From contig CAXIPT010000008.1 in assembly GCA_964030475.1 (NCBI GenBank), positions 5,480,465 to 5,544,464 of the forward strand: 64,000 nt of DNA. The letters are read 5' to 3'. The notes beneath the pieces are model-generated. The model saw nothing but the letters and a program-made list of their open reading frames with translations. It was not told the origin of the DNA and searched no databases. The position numbers and the translations under genes are program-made. Below are positions 44,003 to 56,545 of this stretch, piece after piece. This DNA is from Tethya wilhelma (taxonomy: Eukaryota > Porifera > Demospongiae > Tethyida > Tethyidae). Each line of letters starts with the position of its first letter. Within the stretch, counting starts at the first letter, position 1.

Positions 44003-47000
44003 ATGATGCGACAGTTGGTTTACTCTGGTAGTTCCAGCGTGGAGTCGGTTGATCCCTACCAAACTCTTGATAAGATTGACTCAGGTATGCTAATCTTGTA
44101 CGTGCGTGGATTGTATGACTGATGTGTGCCTGCCATGTCAGCCTCCCTGGCCGAGCTAGCCCACTCCGAGTACCAGCGAGGCAACTACGACAGATCAGAG
44201 CAGCTCTGCATGGAGCTGTGGCACAGAGAGCCTGAGAACACTGGCTGCCTTCTCCTGCTCTCATCAATACACTTCCAGTGTCGCCGTCTAGACAAGTGAG
44301 TCATACATGTGTATACCCTTATTGAATGATCGTGGTGTGTGTGTTCAGGTCGGCTCAGTTCAGTGCCCTGGCTATAAAGAAGAACCCTCTGTTAGCCGAG
44401 GCCTACTCCAACCTAGGTAATGTCTTCAAAGAGAGAGGTCAGCTGCAGCAAGCTCTTGACAACTACCACCATGCTGTCAGATTGAAGCCAGAGTTTGTTG
44501 ATGGCTATATTAATTTAGCAGCTGCGTTAGTTGCAGCTGGAGAACTCCATCAAGCAGTTGATGCTTATCTCACAGCACTGCGTTACAATCCAGTGAGCAG
44601 ATCCCTGTGGTTTATTGTACCTCTGTGTCATTATGGTGTCTTGTGTATGTGTGCGTGTTTGTGTGTGTGTTTGTGTGTGTGTGTGCGTGTGTGTGTGTGT
44701 GTGTGTGNCATTATGGTGTCTTGTGTCTTGTGTGTGTGTGTGTGTGCGTGTGTGTTTGCAGGACTTGTATGGAGTGAGAAGTGATCTGGGAAACTTGTTC
44801 AAGGCCCTAGGCCGTCTAGAAGATGCCAAGGTAAACTGACTGCTTGTATTACACAGAGAAAGACGATCTCTCCACTTCTCTCTATCCAGGCTTGCTACAT
44901 GAAGGCCATTGAAACTCAGCCCAACTTTGCAGTTGCGTGGAGCAATCTGGGCTGTGTGTACAACGCTCAGGGGGAAATATGGCTGGCCATTCACCACTTT
45001 GAGAAGGTACTGTGTTGTTGTGGCCTAGCTGAGTGGGGGGAGACATTCTTGGCTTGCTGCTCAATGGCTTCCATCACAACCAACACACACACTCACAGGC
45101 TGTTCAGTTGGACCCTTCTTTCTTGGATGCCTACATTAACCTTGGAAATGTTCTGAAAGAGGCTCGCATATTTGACCGAGCTGTGGCCGCCTACCTGAGA
45201 GCTCTTAGTCTGAGTCCCAACCACGCCATTGTCCATGGCAACCTGGCGTGTGTGTACTACGAACAAGGGTGGGTGTCTTATCTTGTCTCCTGGGCTAGCC
45301 TCCACTGACACATGGTTTTGTCTCCTCCCTCAGTTTGATAGAATTAGCTGTGGACACATATCGCAGAGCCATAGAGCTTCAACCCCACTTCCCTGATGCC
45401 TACTGTAATCTAGCCAACGCTCTGAAAGAGCAGGGAAAGGTAGGCAGCTAGAGAGCAGTTGTCCCTTCCTCTCTGGTTGTGTGTTGACTTGGTGTTCTTC
45501 CATGTGTCCAGGTGACTGATGCAGAGGACTGCTACAACACTGCCCTCAGGATGAACCCCAACCATGCTGATTCCCTCAACAACCTGGCCAACATCAAAAG
45601 AGAGCAAAGTCTCATTGATGACGCCATCTCACTATATAGGAAGGCTCTCGAGGTATGCACCATCAGTTGCTTAGCAACCACTTAATGATGTGCATATATT
45701 GGTGCTGTGTACTGTTGGTGACGTCATTATGATGTATTTGTTAATAATAATGTCTTTCTTTAGATAATGCCAGAGTTTGCAGCAGCTCATTCTAATCTAG
45801 CTAGTATTCTTCAGCTCCAGGGGAAACTTAAGGAAGCACTCATGCACTACAAAGAAGCTATCAGGTGGGCATTAAATAGAATAATCATTCTGAAATACGT
45901 TTGAAATGCTCTGTTTTTCTTTCCCAGAATCCATCCCAATTTTGCTGATGCTTACAGCAACATGGGTAACACACTGAAGGAGATGCAGGACATCACAGGC
46001 GCTCTGCAATGCTATACCAGGGCCATTCAAATCAACCCAGCCTTTGCCGATGCTCACAGCAACTTGGCATCTATTCATAAAGATTCTGGAAATGTGTTAG
46101 AAGCTATTTCTTCCTACAAGATGGCACTCAAACTGAAGCCAGACTTCCCAGATGCCTTCTGTAACCTAGCTCATTGCCTGCAGATAGTCTGTGATTGGTC
46201 AGACTATGAGAGCAGAATGAGCAAGATTGTGCAACTGGTGGACGACCAGCTGGCCAAGAACAGACTCCCATCTGTCCATCCTCATCACTCCATGCTCTAC
46301 CCTCTCTCTCACAGACAAAGAAAAGGCATCGCTGCAAAACACGCTTCCCTTTGCCAGGAAAAGGTCAGCTGCTGTGGACTGCCGTTGTGTGTGATGTTCA
46401 TTGGTTTGTTTAACCACAGGTGGCTTCTTTGCGCAAACCTCCATATGCTTATCCCAAGGGACTATTCAATAGCAATGGCCGACTCAGAATTGGATACGTC
46501 TCCTCTGATTTCTGCAACCACCCCACGTCTCACCTCATGCAGAGTGTCCCTGGGTTCCACGATAAGACTAAGGTGGAGGTGTTCTGTTACTCCCTCTCAC
46601 CAGATGACAACACCTCCTTTAGGAAGAAGATCAGAGAAGAAGCTGAACACTTCATCGACCTCTCAAAAGTACGCTCTCTCTCTCTCTGTGATGGTGTATT
46701 GACTTACTCTTATTAATGCCCACCCTAGATCCCTGGCAATGGTCAGGCAGCTGACCGCATCAATCAAGACGGAGTCCACATTCTCATCAACATGAACGGC
46801 TACACAAAGGGAGCCAGAAATGAGATATTTGCACTTCGACCTGCACCCATTCAAGTATGTTTCCTACTGTTGAGAGAGTTAATGTAATGATTGTGTGTGT
46901 GTGTGTGTGTGTGTGTGCGCATGCGCGCGCTGCAGGTTATGTGGCTGGGCTACCCTGGATCCAGTGGTGCAGAGTACATGGATTACATCATCACTGACCG

Positions 47001-48122
47001 ACACACCTCCCCTCTGCATCTCGTGGAGCAGTACTCAGAGAAGCTGGCTTATATGCCTCACACTTTCTTCGTAGGAGACCACAAGTATATGTTTCCACAC
47101 CTACTGTTCAAAGGTCAAGGTACAACTAGTCCTGATGCACTGAGTTCCATAGACTCTCAGTCGGGAGTCATCTCTATTAAGAATGTCGTCCAAAAACCTG
47201 ACCACCCTGTTGCCAATATCATGAACCTACTCAAACCTGGGAGCACCTCGCAACAGCTGAGTCAGCAGTTGGTCCAACAGCAGTTGGCTCAAGCCCAGCT
47301 GCTTCAGCAGCAGTCTCTCCTCCAGCAGCAGAACCTCCTTCAGCAACAGCAGCAACTGCTACAGCACTCTCTGATCGGCCTCCACCTCAATCCTGCCAGC
47401 CTTCCCTTCCCCAGCTCTCACATCGCCAGCCTCCAACAGTCTCAGCAACAGTCACTCCTTCAGCAGATGAGCAAACAGGGGGCTGTCAGTCTGGGCCACC
47501 CTAGTAGCGTCACCTCTAGTCTACAGTCACCGACAGTTTCACCCAATCAGAACGGTCTTGTAGCTCGTGAAACTCCTCCCACACTCCCAACTGACCTCCC
47601 GCTCACGACCCGTGCCCAATATGGTCTTCCTGAGAACGTTGTCATCTACTGTAACTTCAACCAGCTCTACAAGATCGACCCGGCCACCATGCAGTCCTGG
47701 GTGAACATTCTAAAGAAGGTCTCCAATTCTGTTCTCTGGTTATTGCGGTTCCCTGCCTCTGGAGAGGCCAATGTGCTGGCCATGGCTGTCAAGATGGGCC
47801 TCCCTCAGTCGCGGATCATCTTCAGCCCCGTGGCTCCCAAGGAGGAGCACGTTAGGAGGGGGCGCATCGCTGATCTCTGTCTGGACACTCCTCTCTGCAA
47901 CGGCCACACAACTGGCATGGATGTGCTGTGGGCTGGGACACCAGTGCTTACGCTACCACTGGAAACATTAGCTTCAAGAGTTGCTGCAAGTCAGCTCCAT
48001 GCCTTGGGCTTCAGTGAACTAGTGGCTTCTTCAAGAAAGGACTATGAGGATAAGGCAATATGGCTAGGGAACAATCCAGCAGAGTAAGTTGCATTGCTGC
48101 TTGGATATCATAACTTGAATCA

Positions 48123-48161
<39 letters not shown>

Positions 48162-48331
48162 TCGCAGCTCTAAAAGGTCGTATTCAAGATGCACGTTTGA
48201 CAGCTCCCTTGTTTGACACAAAGCTCTATACCCAGCACATGCAACTGTTGCTCTTCCACATGTGGGAGAGACATGAGAAGGGACTTCACCCTGATCATAT
48301 TGATAGTAATGATTACCTCACCTCTAGATGA
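44003..48331 (+). CDS. OGT: UDP-GlcNAc:protein O-GlcNAc transferase
   Basis: The nucleocytoplasmic enzyme that adds O-GlcNAc to Ser/Thr of many proteins. About 15 exons; the start at 44003 gives [17 protein letters not shown]. It holds about a dozen TPRs ([33 protein letters not shown] [42 protein letters not shown]). The catalytic N-half has [20 protein letters not shown] with the active-site His region, [20 protein letters not shown] and [18 protein letters not shown]. The C-half has [27 protein letters not shown] with the UDP-contact Lys, and [17 protein letters not shown]. Between [15 protein letters not shown] and [15 protein letters not shown] the usual intervening domain is replaced by a Gln/Leu-rich stretch of about 160 residues. 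The stop at 48329-48331 is 143 bp from the ABHD18 stop. Confidence 0.97.
44708..44708. other. Assembly gap (single N) in an OGT intron
   Basis: Lies in (GT)n within the intron after the exon ending LTALRYNP. The flanking word CATTATGGTGTCTTGTGT occurs on both sides (44631 and 44709), so the join may be an overlap rather than missing DNA. OGT coding is continuous across it. Confidence 0.75.
47110..47600 (+). repeat. Glutamine-rich insert in place of the OGT intervening domain
   Basis: Codes for runs such as [20 protein letters not shown] and [13 protein letters not shown], encoded mainly by CAG and CAA codons, inside a single long exon with no frame break. The vertebrate intervening-domain landmarks (RIVLNGIDLKAFLDSLPD type) are not found. 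Confidence 0.85.
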
Positions 48332-48473
48332 GGACTTAGGGTCAGTTGTCATGGCAACAGACTAATTTATTGAACCTCCCTTATTTTGATTATTAATTTT
48401 GAGCTATTGAAAGATTGTATTTGTTTGTCTTTGTGTAGAATTTACTGTTTTTCAACTTGTATAAAACTAGACG
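48332..48473. other. Short convergent spacer OGT / ABHD18
   Basis: 142 bp between stop codons, AT-rich, no gene. The two 3' UTRs probably overlap. Confidence 0.6.
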
Positions 48474-49552
48474 TTATGAAGTGATATTCTGTGTTTGTTG
48501 GAGTTCTACCATTGCACTTGCCAAAGTATTCCTGCATTATTGAACCAATAACAATAATTATCACACATTTCTTCACATGATGAATTGTACCTGTAGTAAG
48601 GCTGTTGCAGTACAATAGTGGTCACATGACCTCCAGATATGTAGTTCACATTGCAACCTGCAATATTGTACTGTTGTCATAGCAACAAGCTCCACCTACA
48701 TCAGCCAATTGACGTACCTGGCCAGATGCTCCTAACATCAGTGACGGAGTGCCTAGGGATGTAAAGGTCGTCCTGGGCTGCAACAAATGTTGCCAGTTGA
48801 GGAGCCAAAGGCAGAGGGAAGGAAGCCAGATGAGTGGCAGCATCCAGCACTGTTCTCATCATCTCCACTGTCTCTGACCCCGCCCTCTGCCCCCCCTTCC
48901 CTCCAGGCAGGGACAGCCAACTCCTTCTCTTGTCAGGAGAGGGGTGACGACGTATCCTTGGTGTATGACCTTGCAACTGTTTTTGATGGTATTCTTTAAT
49001 TTTCTCAAAAATGTTCCTTCTTTCTTCGTCAGCTCCGATCTTTGAAAAGAACAGCTGTTCTTCTAACACCTTCCAACACACTGCTTCTGAGAGAAGCCCC
49101 TGTAATAATGGGCAGAGTGAAGCCACCCCCTAGCTTTGGTGTGTAGACCACACCCACCTCTGTGAAGACACAGGATGCTGTTGACCATGAGAGGCAAGGC
49201 ACCACAGGGACAGGCTTGGGCCACACACACCCCGCCAGCGATGCATTCTGATGAAACAAAGTCACTACAGTATATAACAATCACATGACAGTCACATGAC
49301 TTACGTGGCCTCCCATTGATATTCCAGTGAGTCCGACTGGTCCTAGCCCCGCCTCCTCCAACCATCGGCCAATCAGAAGGCACTCCAGGATAAGAGCTAG
49401 TCCCATTACAATGAGGTCAGACACGTAATGGAGTTGAGAGCGAACCTGACTAGCAGGTTTACGAGAGCCATAATATGGGTTCTCCAGGAGAACAGCTCCT
49501 ATCCCTGCTTCCAGTAGTGGGTTAGCAGTCAACATACGCCTGCGCCAGAACC

Positions 49553-49593
<41 letters not shown>

Positions 49594-49750
49594 ATTTGAT
49601 AACGATCAAGAAAGGTCATACAGTTTCCAAACAACATACATGGTCCCCAGTGCCAGCCAGGTGGATGAACATTGGCTTAGCATTTACAGTTGGCCAATTC
49701 TTAGGTAGCAACATTTCAAACCTGTGTAGGCAGTAATGATGGGTAGCAGT

Positions 49751-49823
<73 letters not shown>

Positions 49824-50134
49824 CACCGAGCTGTCTGTGCCTCATTTGGTAGGAGATCAGGCATCAGAGTTGAGAGAGGAGATCTAAACCAGCCATCGTG
49901 GACAGTGCCACGAGGTAGTGTGCGCACCTAATTGTGCCAACCCAGATGATATTTATCCCATAATTATGATAATTATTATCACTTACTTTCTTCACATGGA
50001 CGGGATGAGAGTGATGAGTCAGCAGATCATTCCAGTCCGAGTGTGTCTGTAGGTGAGGTTTGATCCGCAATAAGCTGCACCAATTGAGATCACTGTCATA
50101 TTGCAAGAAGCACGTTGCAGATAAGGTCTACCTG
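48474..50134 (-). CDS. ABHD18: ABHD18 alpha/beta-hydrolase (5' end missing)
   Basis: A mitochondrial alpha/beta-hydrolase-fold protein. Visible exons: about 49990-50070, 49828-49930, 49643-49722, 49305-49553, 49157-49250, 48718-49101, 48601-48658, and a last exon at 48474 to about 48515. Landmarks in order: MFIHLAGTGDH, LLENPYYGSRKPASQ, the nucleophile elbow GLTGISMGGH (Ser in G-x-S-x-G), WPKPVPVVPCLSWSTAS, AAQDDLYIPRHSV (acid-region Asp), and NVNYISGGHVTT with the catalytic His. The last intron (TACTACAG, GTACAA) is inferred because it gives a better family match, PYYRNTLASAMVEL, and a stop at 48474-48476. The first exon is cut by the N at 50135: the base after the N reads as the last bases of an exon (CAG, GTAGAC). 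Confidence 0.88.
49752..49820. repeat. (GA)n tract, CT on the ABHD18 sense strand
   Basis: In an ABHD18 intron next to its donor side; an (AC)n tract at 49558-49589 lies in the next intron. Confidence 0.85.
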
Positions 50135-50135
50135 N
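50135..50135. other. Collapsed assembly gap (single N) cutting two divergent genes
   Basis: ABHD18 loses its first coding exon on one side and the HHIP-like gene loses its 5' exons on the other, so the shared promoter region and several exons must be missing here. Confidence 0.85.
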
Positions 50136-51525
<1,390 letters not shown>

Positions 51526-52133
51526 CGACATATTCTGTTTTTATTTTCAATACTAAGCAGCAATATAATTTAGGATGATGTCATTTTGAGAACATCATGA
51601 AAGTACTCTGACTTGAAGCCATATAATGATATGTGACCATCAATTGCCAATGTTGATATTCTGCTTGGCTCATTCCTAATTAAATGCTGCTGTCGTTAAT
51701 TGTATTTTATGCAATGTTGTAATCACATTGTGCATAGACACCTTTCATCACCACACACACACCAGCTGTTCACAAATCCTGTGGTCTAGGTCTGCCTGCT
51801 CACTTTTGGTCACACGTACATACAGTCATATCATATTAATATTGCATGTAAACGGAAGTGGTGAATTTTGTTACGTATTGACGCACACGTGGTTTCTCAT
51901 GAATATGATTAACCTCCTCAAATACTCAGCGTGTGGTATTTTCAATTAAAGTTACAAGGAGACGCGGCTATCCAAGATCTACCCTTTCAGATCGTGTGTT
52001 TCATCAGTTGTGTTCCTTATCAGCAACGCACTCTCTTCGTCAGGAGAAAGAGAATCAGTTCAGTTTGAAGTGCTCGCTGTGCATAGCCTCGGTTTTCGAT
52101 TCGTAGAAAACAAAAGAGAGGACAGCCACCATC
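51526..52133. other. Intergenic region upstream of the guanylate cyclase
   Basis: About 600 bp between two plus-strand genes. No conserved coding sequence is seen. It should hold the HHIP-like 3' UTR and the cyclase promoter and 5' UTR. Confidence 0.5.
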
Positions 52134-54565
52134 ATGGTGAGTGTTGCTTGACCAGTGGGATCGTGATTACTGTAAATGTAGTTCGGGTTTCAATGCTAGC
52201 TCTCCTGCTAGTAAATCTTGCTGCTAATGGCACGATGGCTGTGATATAATGGCTTTTAATTGATGGTCTGTTGTATAGAATCATAAAAATTGATGTATTT
52301 TGAAGTGTGTAGAAACATAAACCTTTATCGTATATCTGTGGTAGAAAGGCAGTAGGCCTATTGGGGTGTTAACTTGTATGCCATGATTTTTATGAATCAG
52401 TGTCCACCCTAGCTGGCCAGTCAGACACCAGTCAGAGAAGATGATTGGTTTCACAAACAGGAAAGAGCTGACCATGCACTTGTTTGTCATTGTGTAGTTG
52501 ATGTGAGCTCACTGGTGAGGAGTATTGTAGCTGCTTCCTCCTCTAGTGGCTGGGCTCCACTGCTAGAGCCTGTCCACTGGTTTAATGACATGCAAATGAA
52601 CACTTGAAATACTGTTTAGTGATAACCACTGAGAGCTTGCCATAATTAGCATAAATTACTGGTGTAAACTTATCTCTTCCACAGTATGGCTTTGTCAACT
52701 CGGCTTTAGAGAAACTCATCAAGAGAAGATTTGGAGTTGAAAAATGGGACGAAGTTATGTAAGTTATTAGCATATTCACTAAGGCTAAATTATCCTATTA
52801 GTGGGTGTGTCCCCCATCCTGCCTGGTATGAGTGTGGAGCTAGTGACCCTCCCACTGGGACACTCCCATTGAAGAATGCTTTTCTTGTGTTTTTTTAAGC
52901 TCATCTTTCCTTTGGAATGCCACAAGCCTGCGTGGGGAAACAATAGTTAGCATGATTTGTCACTAGATCCCCTTTTGCCAAAATTCTAACATTCTGTTTG
53001 TTTTGCAGTGCCCATGCCAATGTTGTTTTGGGGGAGAAGGACTCATTCCAGGTCAATCATGTCTACAAGGATGGCGATACGTACGCTCTTGTTGGAGCAG
53101 CCTCTGAGATACTGGGTGAGTTGGTGTGTAGCTCTAGGTGGCCTCACTCTGTATTCATTGTATGCTTCAACTTAGGCTTGGATGCTGCCACCATTTTGGA
53201 AATGTTTGGAGAACAATTTCTTCTTTGGTGTCAAGAGTCTGGCTATGCCAAGACCCTCCAACTGCTGGGACGCTCTCTGCGAGACTTTCTGACCAACCTA
53301 GATGCTCTGCACGACCATCTCTCGATCCTGTACCCTCAGATGGAGGCGCCCTCCTTTCGCTGCACTCCAGGGATGAAGAAATCTGACTTTTTGTTGCACT
53401 ATTACTCCGATCGACCTGGTCTGGAGAATATCGTGATGGGCATTGTGAAGAGTGTTGCCAGGGAGTACTACAGTGTCGAGGTAGAAATGAAGTTGCTCAA
53501 GAAGAAAGGTGATGAAAATTGCGATCATTCAATCTTCTCCATCCGTGAAGTTGCTCACCATTCTCTCAATGAGACTGATGTGGAACTCGAGTCAGAGATC
53601 ATCCAGTCCTTTTCAGAGAAGTCTCTGGTTGGATCTGAGACATTCTGTAAAGCGTTTCCATTTCATATCATCTTTGATTCAAACATGACCATTCTCCAAG
53701 TTGGCTCCACTCTCAGCTGGATCCTTCCTAACCTCAAGTTGAACAAATCCACTCTCAGCACCTATTTTGCTCTAGAACGTCCTCGCATGGAGTTATCTTA
53801 CGACAATATTCATTCCCACATCAACACCATCTTCATCCTCCGTATGCTGCCAGCCATTGCCTCCTCACTTGCCTCTGGAGCCACCAAGCCACGCAAGAAC
53901 AGGTTCAGTTTCTCTGGCAAGGATCCCATGAGGTTACGAGGTCAGATGATCTTTGCCCCCGAATCAGAGTGCATTTTGTTCCTGTGTTCCCCTCGAGTGA
54001 AACGGTTGAATGATTTGGAGCAGCGAGGTCTCTATCTCAGTGACATCCCCATCCATGATGCAACCCGCGGCATGCTCATGATGGGCCAAGCTGCAGCTGC
54101 AGAGTTCACAAAAGGAGTGAGATTAGAGGAGCTGATTATTGAGTTACGAGCCGTTCAAAAGAGCCTGGAAGCTGAAAAGAAGAGAATGTCTGACCTCCTT
54201 CACGAAATGCTGCCTATCTCTGTTGCTGACAGCCTCATGGCGGGGCAGATGGTGGAAGCTGAAAGATTTGAAAGTGTTTCAATTCTGTTTAGCGATATTG
54301 TTGGGTTCACTTCAATCTGCAGCCACTCAGAGCCAATGGAGATAGTGAACATGCTCAACAAACTCTACTCTATGTTTGACCAGGTTGTTGGTCAAAATGA
54401 TGTCTACAAGGTTAGTTGTTAGATTAGGACAGATGGAGGACTCCACCTGCTGTAGTTGTATGCTAATGTGTCCAGTAATTTGCTTATTTTGTCTAATAAC
54501 GAGAGTGTGGTTACCTTATGTACACAGCCACTTGTTCCAGTGTCACAGCCCATGGCCATGTGCGT

Positions 54566-54617
<52 letters not shown>

Positions 54618-55080
54618 TGAAACCATTGGAGATGCCTACATGGTGGTAGGTGGGCTTCCAGAGAGAAACATGATACACGCAGAGTGTGTGTGCAACCAAG
54701 CTCTGGACATGATGCACTATTGTAGGCAAGTGCGCCGTCCTGACTGTGATGAGCCAATAACAGTGAGTGGCTGGCTAGCTAGGAGTGGGAGGGAGGAAGG
54801 AAGTGAACATGAATGACCATTTCCTGCAGTTGTAAAGGTTTCCTTGTACTTGATATCCTTTCTGTCTCAACTCATGCACTCTTCTAGATGCGTATTGGTA
54901 TCCACAGCGGTCCTGTAGTGGCAGGAATTGTAGGCAGAAGAATGCCACGTTATTGCCTCTTTGGAAACACAGTCAATGTCGCCAGTAGAACTGAGAGCAA
55001 TGGCTACCCAGGCAAGATACAAGTCACCGAATTCACATACAAGTGAGTTGGATTACTACTGACTTTTAGTCCACTATGGA

Positions 55081-55120
<40 letters not shown>

Positions 55121-56282
55121 GCTTCAAGACAAGCCCAGTTTTCAGTTTGAATTTCGTGGGAGTTTGGAGTTCAAGAATGTTCCAGAGCCTGTCAATTGCT
55201 ATTACCTCATTAGTAACTCTGACAAGGAAGAGTTTGTTCCAGTTGTTCTCTCTGAGGAACCTGAACATGTCACCTATCAGTTTATGATGCCATGGCAATC
55301 TGAAACTCCGCCCACTTCCCCTCAGCGTCGTCCACCAAAGTCTCCCCTTCCGATCAGTCCTGGAGAGATGCTCTCACTCTCTGACTTCTCTCAGCCTGAC
55401 CTCCTCGACATGAAGTGTCCCTTCAGTGACGACATGAGTACGCCTGAGTTTGAGTGCAATGTGATCCAGCCCACGCCCACTCACTCCCCCACACCAACAC
55501 CTCCCACCAGCAAGAGAAGCAGCACGGCTTCTGAAATGGATTATTTTCACGATCGTAGGATTAGTCCATCTCACCACCGTAGCTCCAGTCCAGAGTCTGA
55601 ATCGGACACGGAATCCGGTCTCTATATGTCGGTCAGGAGCAGTGTATCTCCCCCTCTTATCAGTGAAGGCCATGGATCATCATCGTCGTCCTTACGATCT
55701 CTGAAACTTTCAGAGCTACCGTTTTTTGAAAGTGTTCGAAATCTTGAACTGATGAGTCCTCTAAGAGAAGACACAAGAGAAGAAGACCCTGCCTCGTGTG
55801 ACTTCCCTTCCTCCAAGCTGGCAGTGGCGGACGCGGCAGATGAAGGGATCTGTATGAGAAAGGTCTCTGATGTCTCGAACTACAGTGTGGACATTGCCGC
55901 AGTGGTGGAGACACCAGAGAAGACAGTGGCTGCTCGTAAGATATCAGATGTGTCCACTCAGAGCGCCGAAGGTCTCTCTAGTAAACTGTCTGATATCTCC
56001 AAGGACAGTGGGACTGACCAAGAACAAGAAAATGAGAGCAAACAATGGAGGAGCAGCGAACAGCTTCGCAAAGTCTCCTCATCAAGTACAGATGGAACGA
56101 TAGAGGTGGAACTGACTGCACTAAGAAGGGTTCGTGCCGGCTCTGTCAGCAAAGCTGTGGAGAAGTATGATACTCTAACACGACAGAGGCACCGCAGAAG
56201 TGGCCTGCCCACTTGTATGACTTTATTCAATGCATCAACAGACTCAACTACTGCGTGCCCTACTTCATCCCAGGTGGATTGA
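52134..56282 (+). CDS. Soluble guanylate cyclase, beta type, with complete catalytic set
   Basis: A haem-sensor cyclase that makes cGMP. The start ATG at 52134 is alone in its exon (ATG, GTGAGT), as [12 protein letters not shown] begins exon 2, matching MYGFVN of sGC beta. Exons: 52134-52136, 52685-52758, 53009-53114, 53175-54411, 54616-54764, 54888-55042, 55118-56282. H-NOX: proximal haem His in NLDALHDHL (about residue 107) and the Y-x-S-x-R haem motif YYSDR. Then the H-NOX-associated PAS domain ([36 protein letters not shown]), a signalling coil and the cyclase. The cyclase has both metal Asp ([17 protein letters not shown]), guanine-reading Glu and Cys (YKVETIGD, RYCLFGN) and the transition-state Asn/Arg (NTVNVASR). 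Vertebrate beta1 lacks part of this, so homodimer activity is possible. A Ser-rich tail of about 330 residues follows. Confidence 0.93.
54570..54614. repeat. (AC)n forming a 3' splice site
   Basis: The CA run ends in CAG directly before the cyclase exon [10 protein letters not shown], so the repeat itself supplies the acceptor context. Confidence 0.85.
55082..55116. repeat. (CT)n polypyrimidine tract at a 3' splice site
   Basis: Directly precedes the acceptor CTCAG of the last cyclase exon. Confidence 0.85.
55845..56150 (+). repeat. Repeated basophilic kinase-like motif in the cyclase tail
   Basis: The tail encodes [33 protein letters not shown] and LRKVSSSST, four spaced copies of a (R/K)-K-x-S-(D/S)-x-S motif, with RVRAGSVS further on. 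Spacing is irregular, so this is motif repetition, not a minisatellite. R-K-x-S suits PKA or PKG. Confidence 0.75.
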
Positions 56283-56545
56283 CACACACACACATACCAT
56301 ACAGACACATTCATAATATTATTTTAACAATAATATTGTATTTTTTTCATTGCTTTTTTTAGCAATTATTATTATTTTTGTATGTTTATAATTGAGACAT
56401 AATCATAACTGTGTTCCCTTTCTTGATTGAAGTGACAGATTTATTCAGAACATTATAAACTTTTCTAGCTTTTCTCTGTGAAGTGAAGAAAAAGTGGGCT
56501 GGGGTGAAGTCACTGATGATATAAACCTGCATGCCATTTATTAGC
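56283..56545. other. Convergent spacer cyclase / PDZ-WW gene
   Basis: About 260 bp, AT-rich, no gene seen. Confidence 0.6.

Noticed and set aside
48481..48600. Unspliced reading of the ABHD18 tail through to TAG near 48508
   Set aside because: An intron at TACTACAG/GTACAA gives a C-terminus closer to the family, so the spliced reading was preferred.
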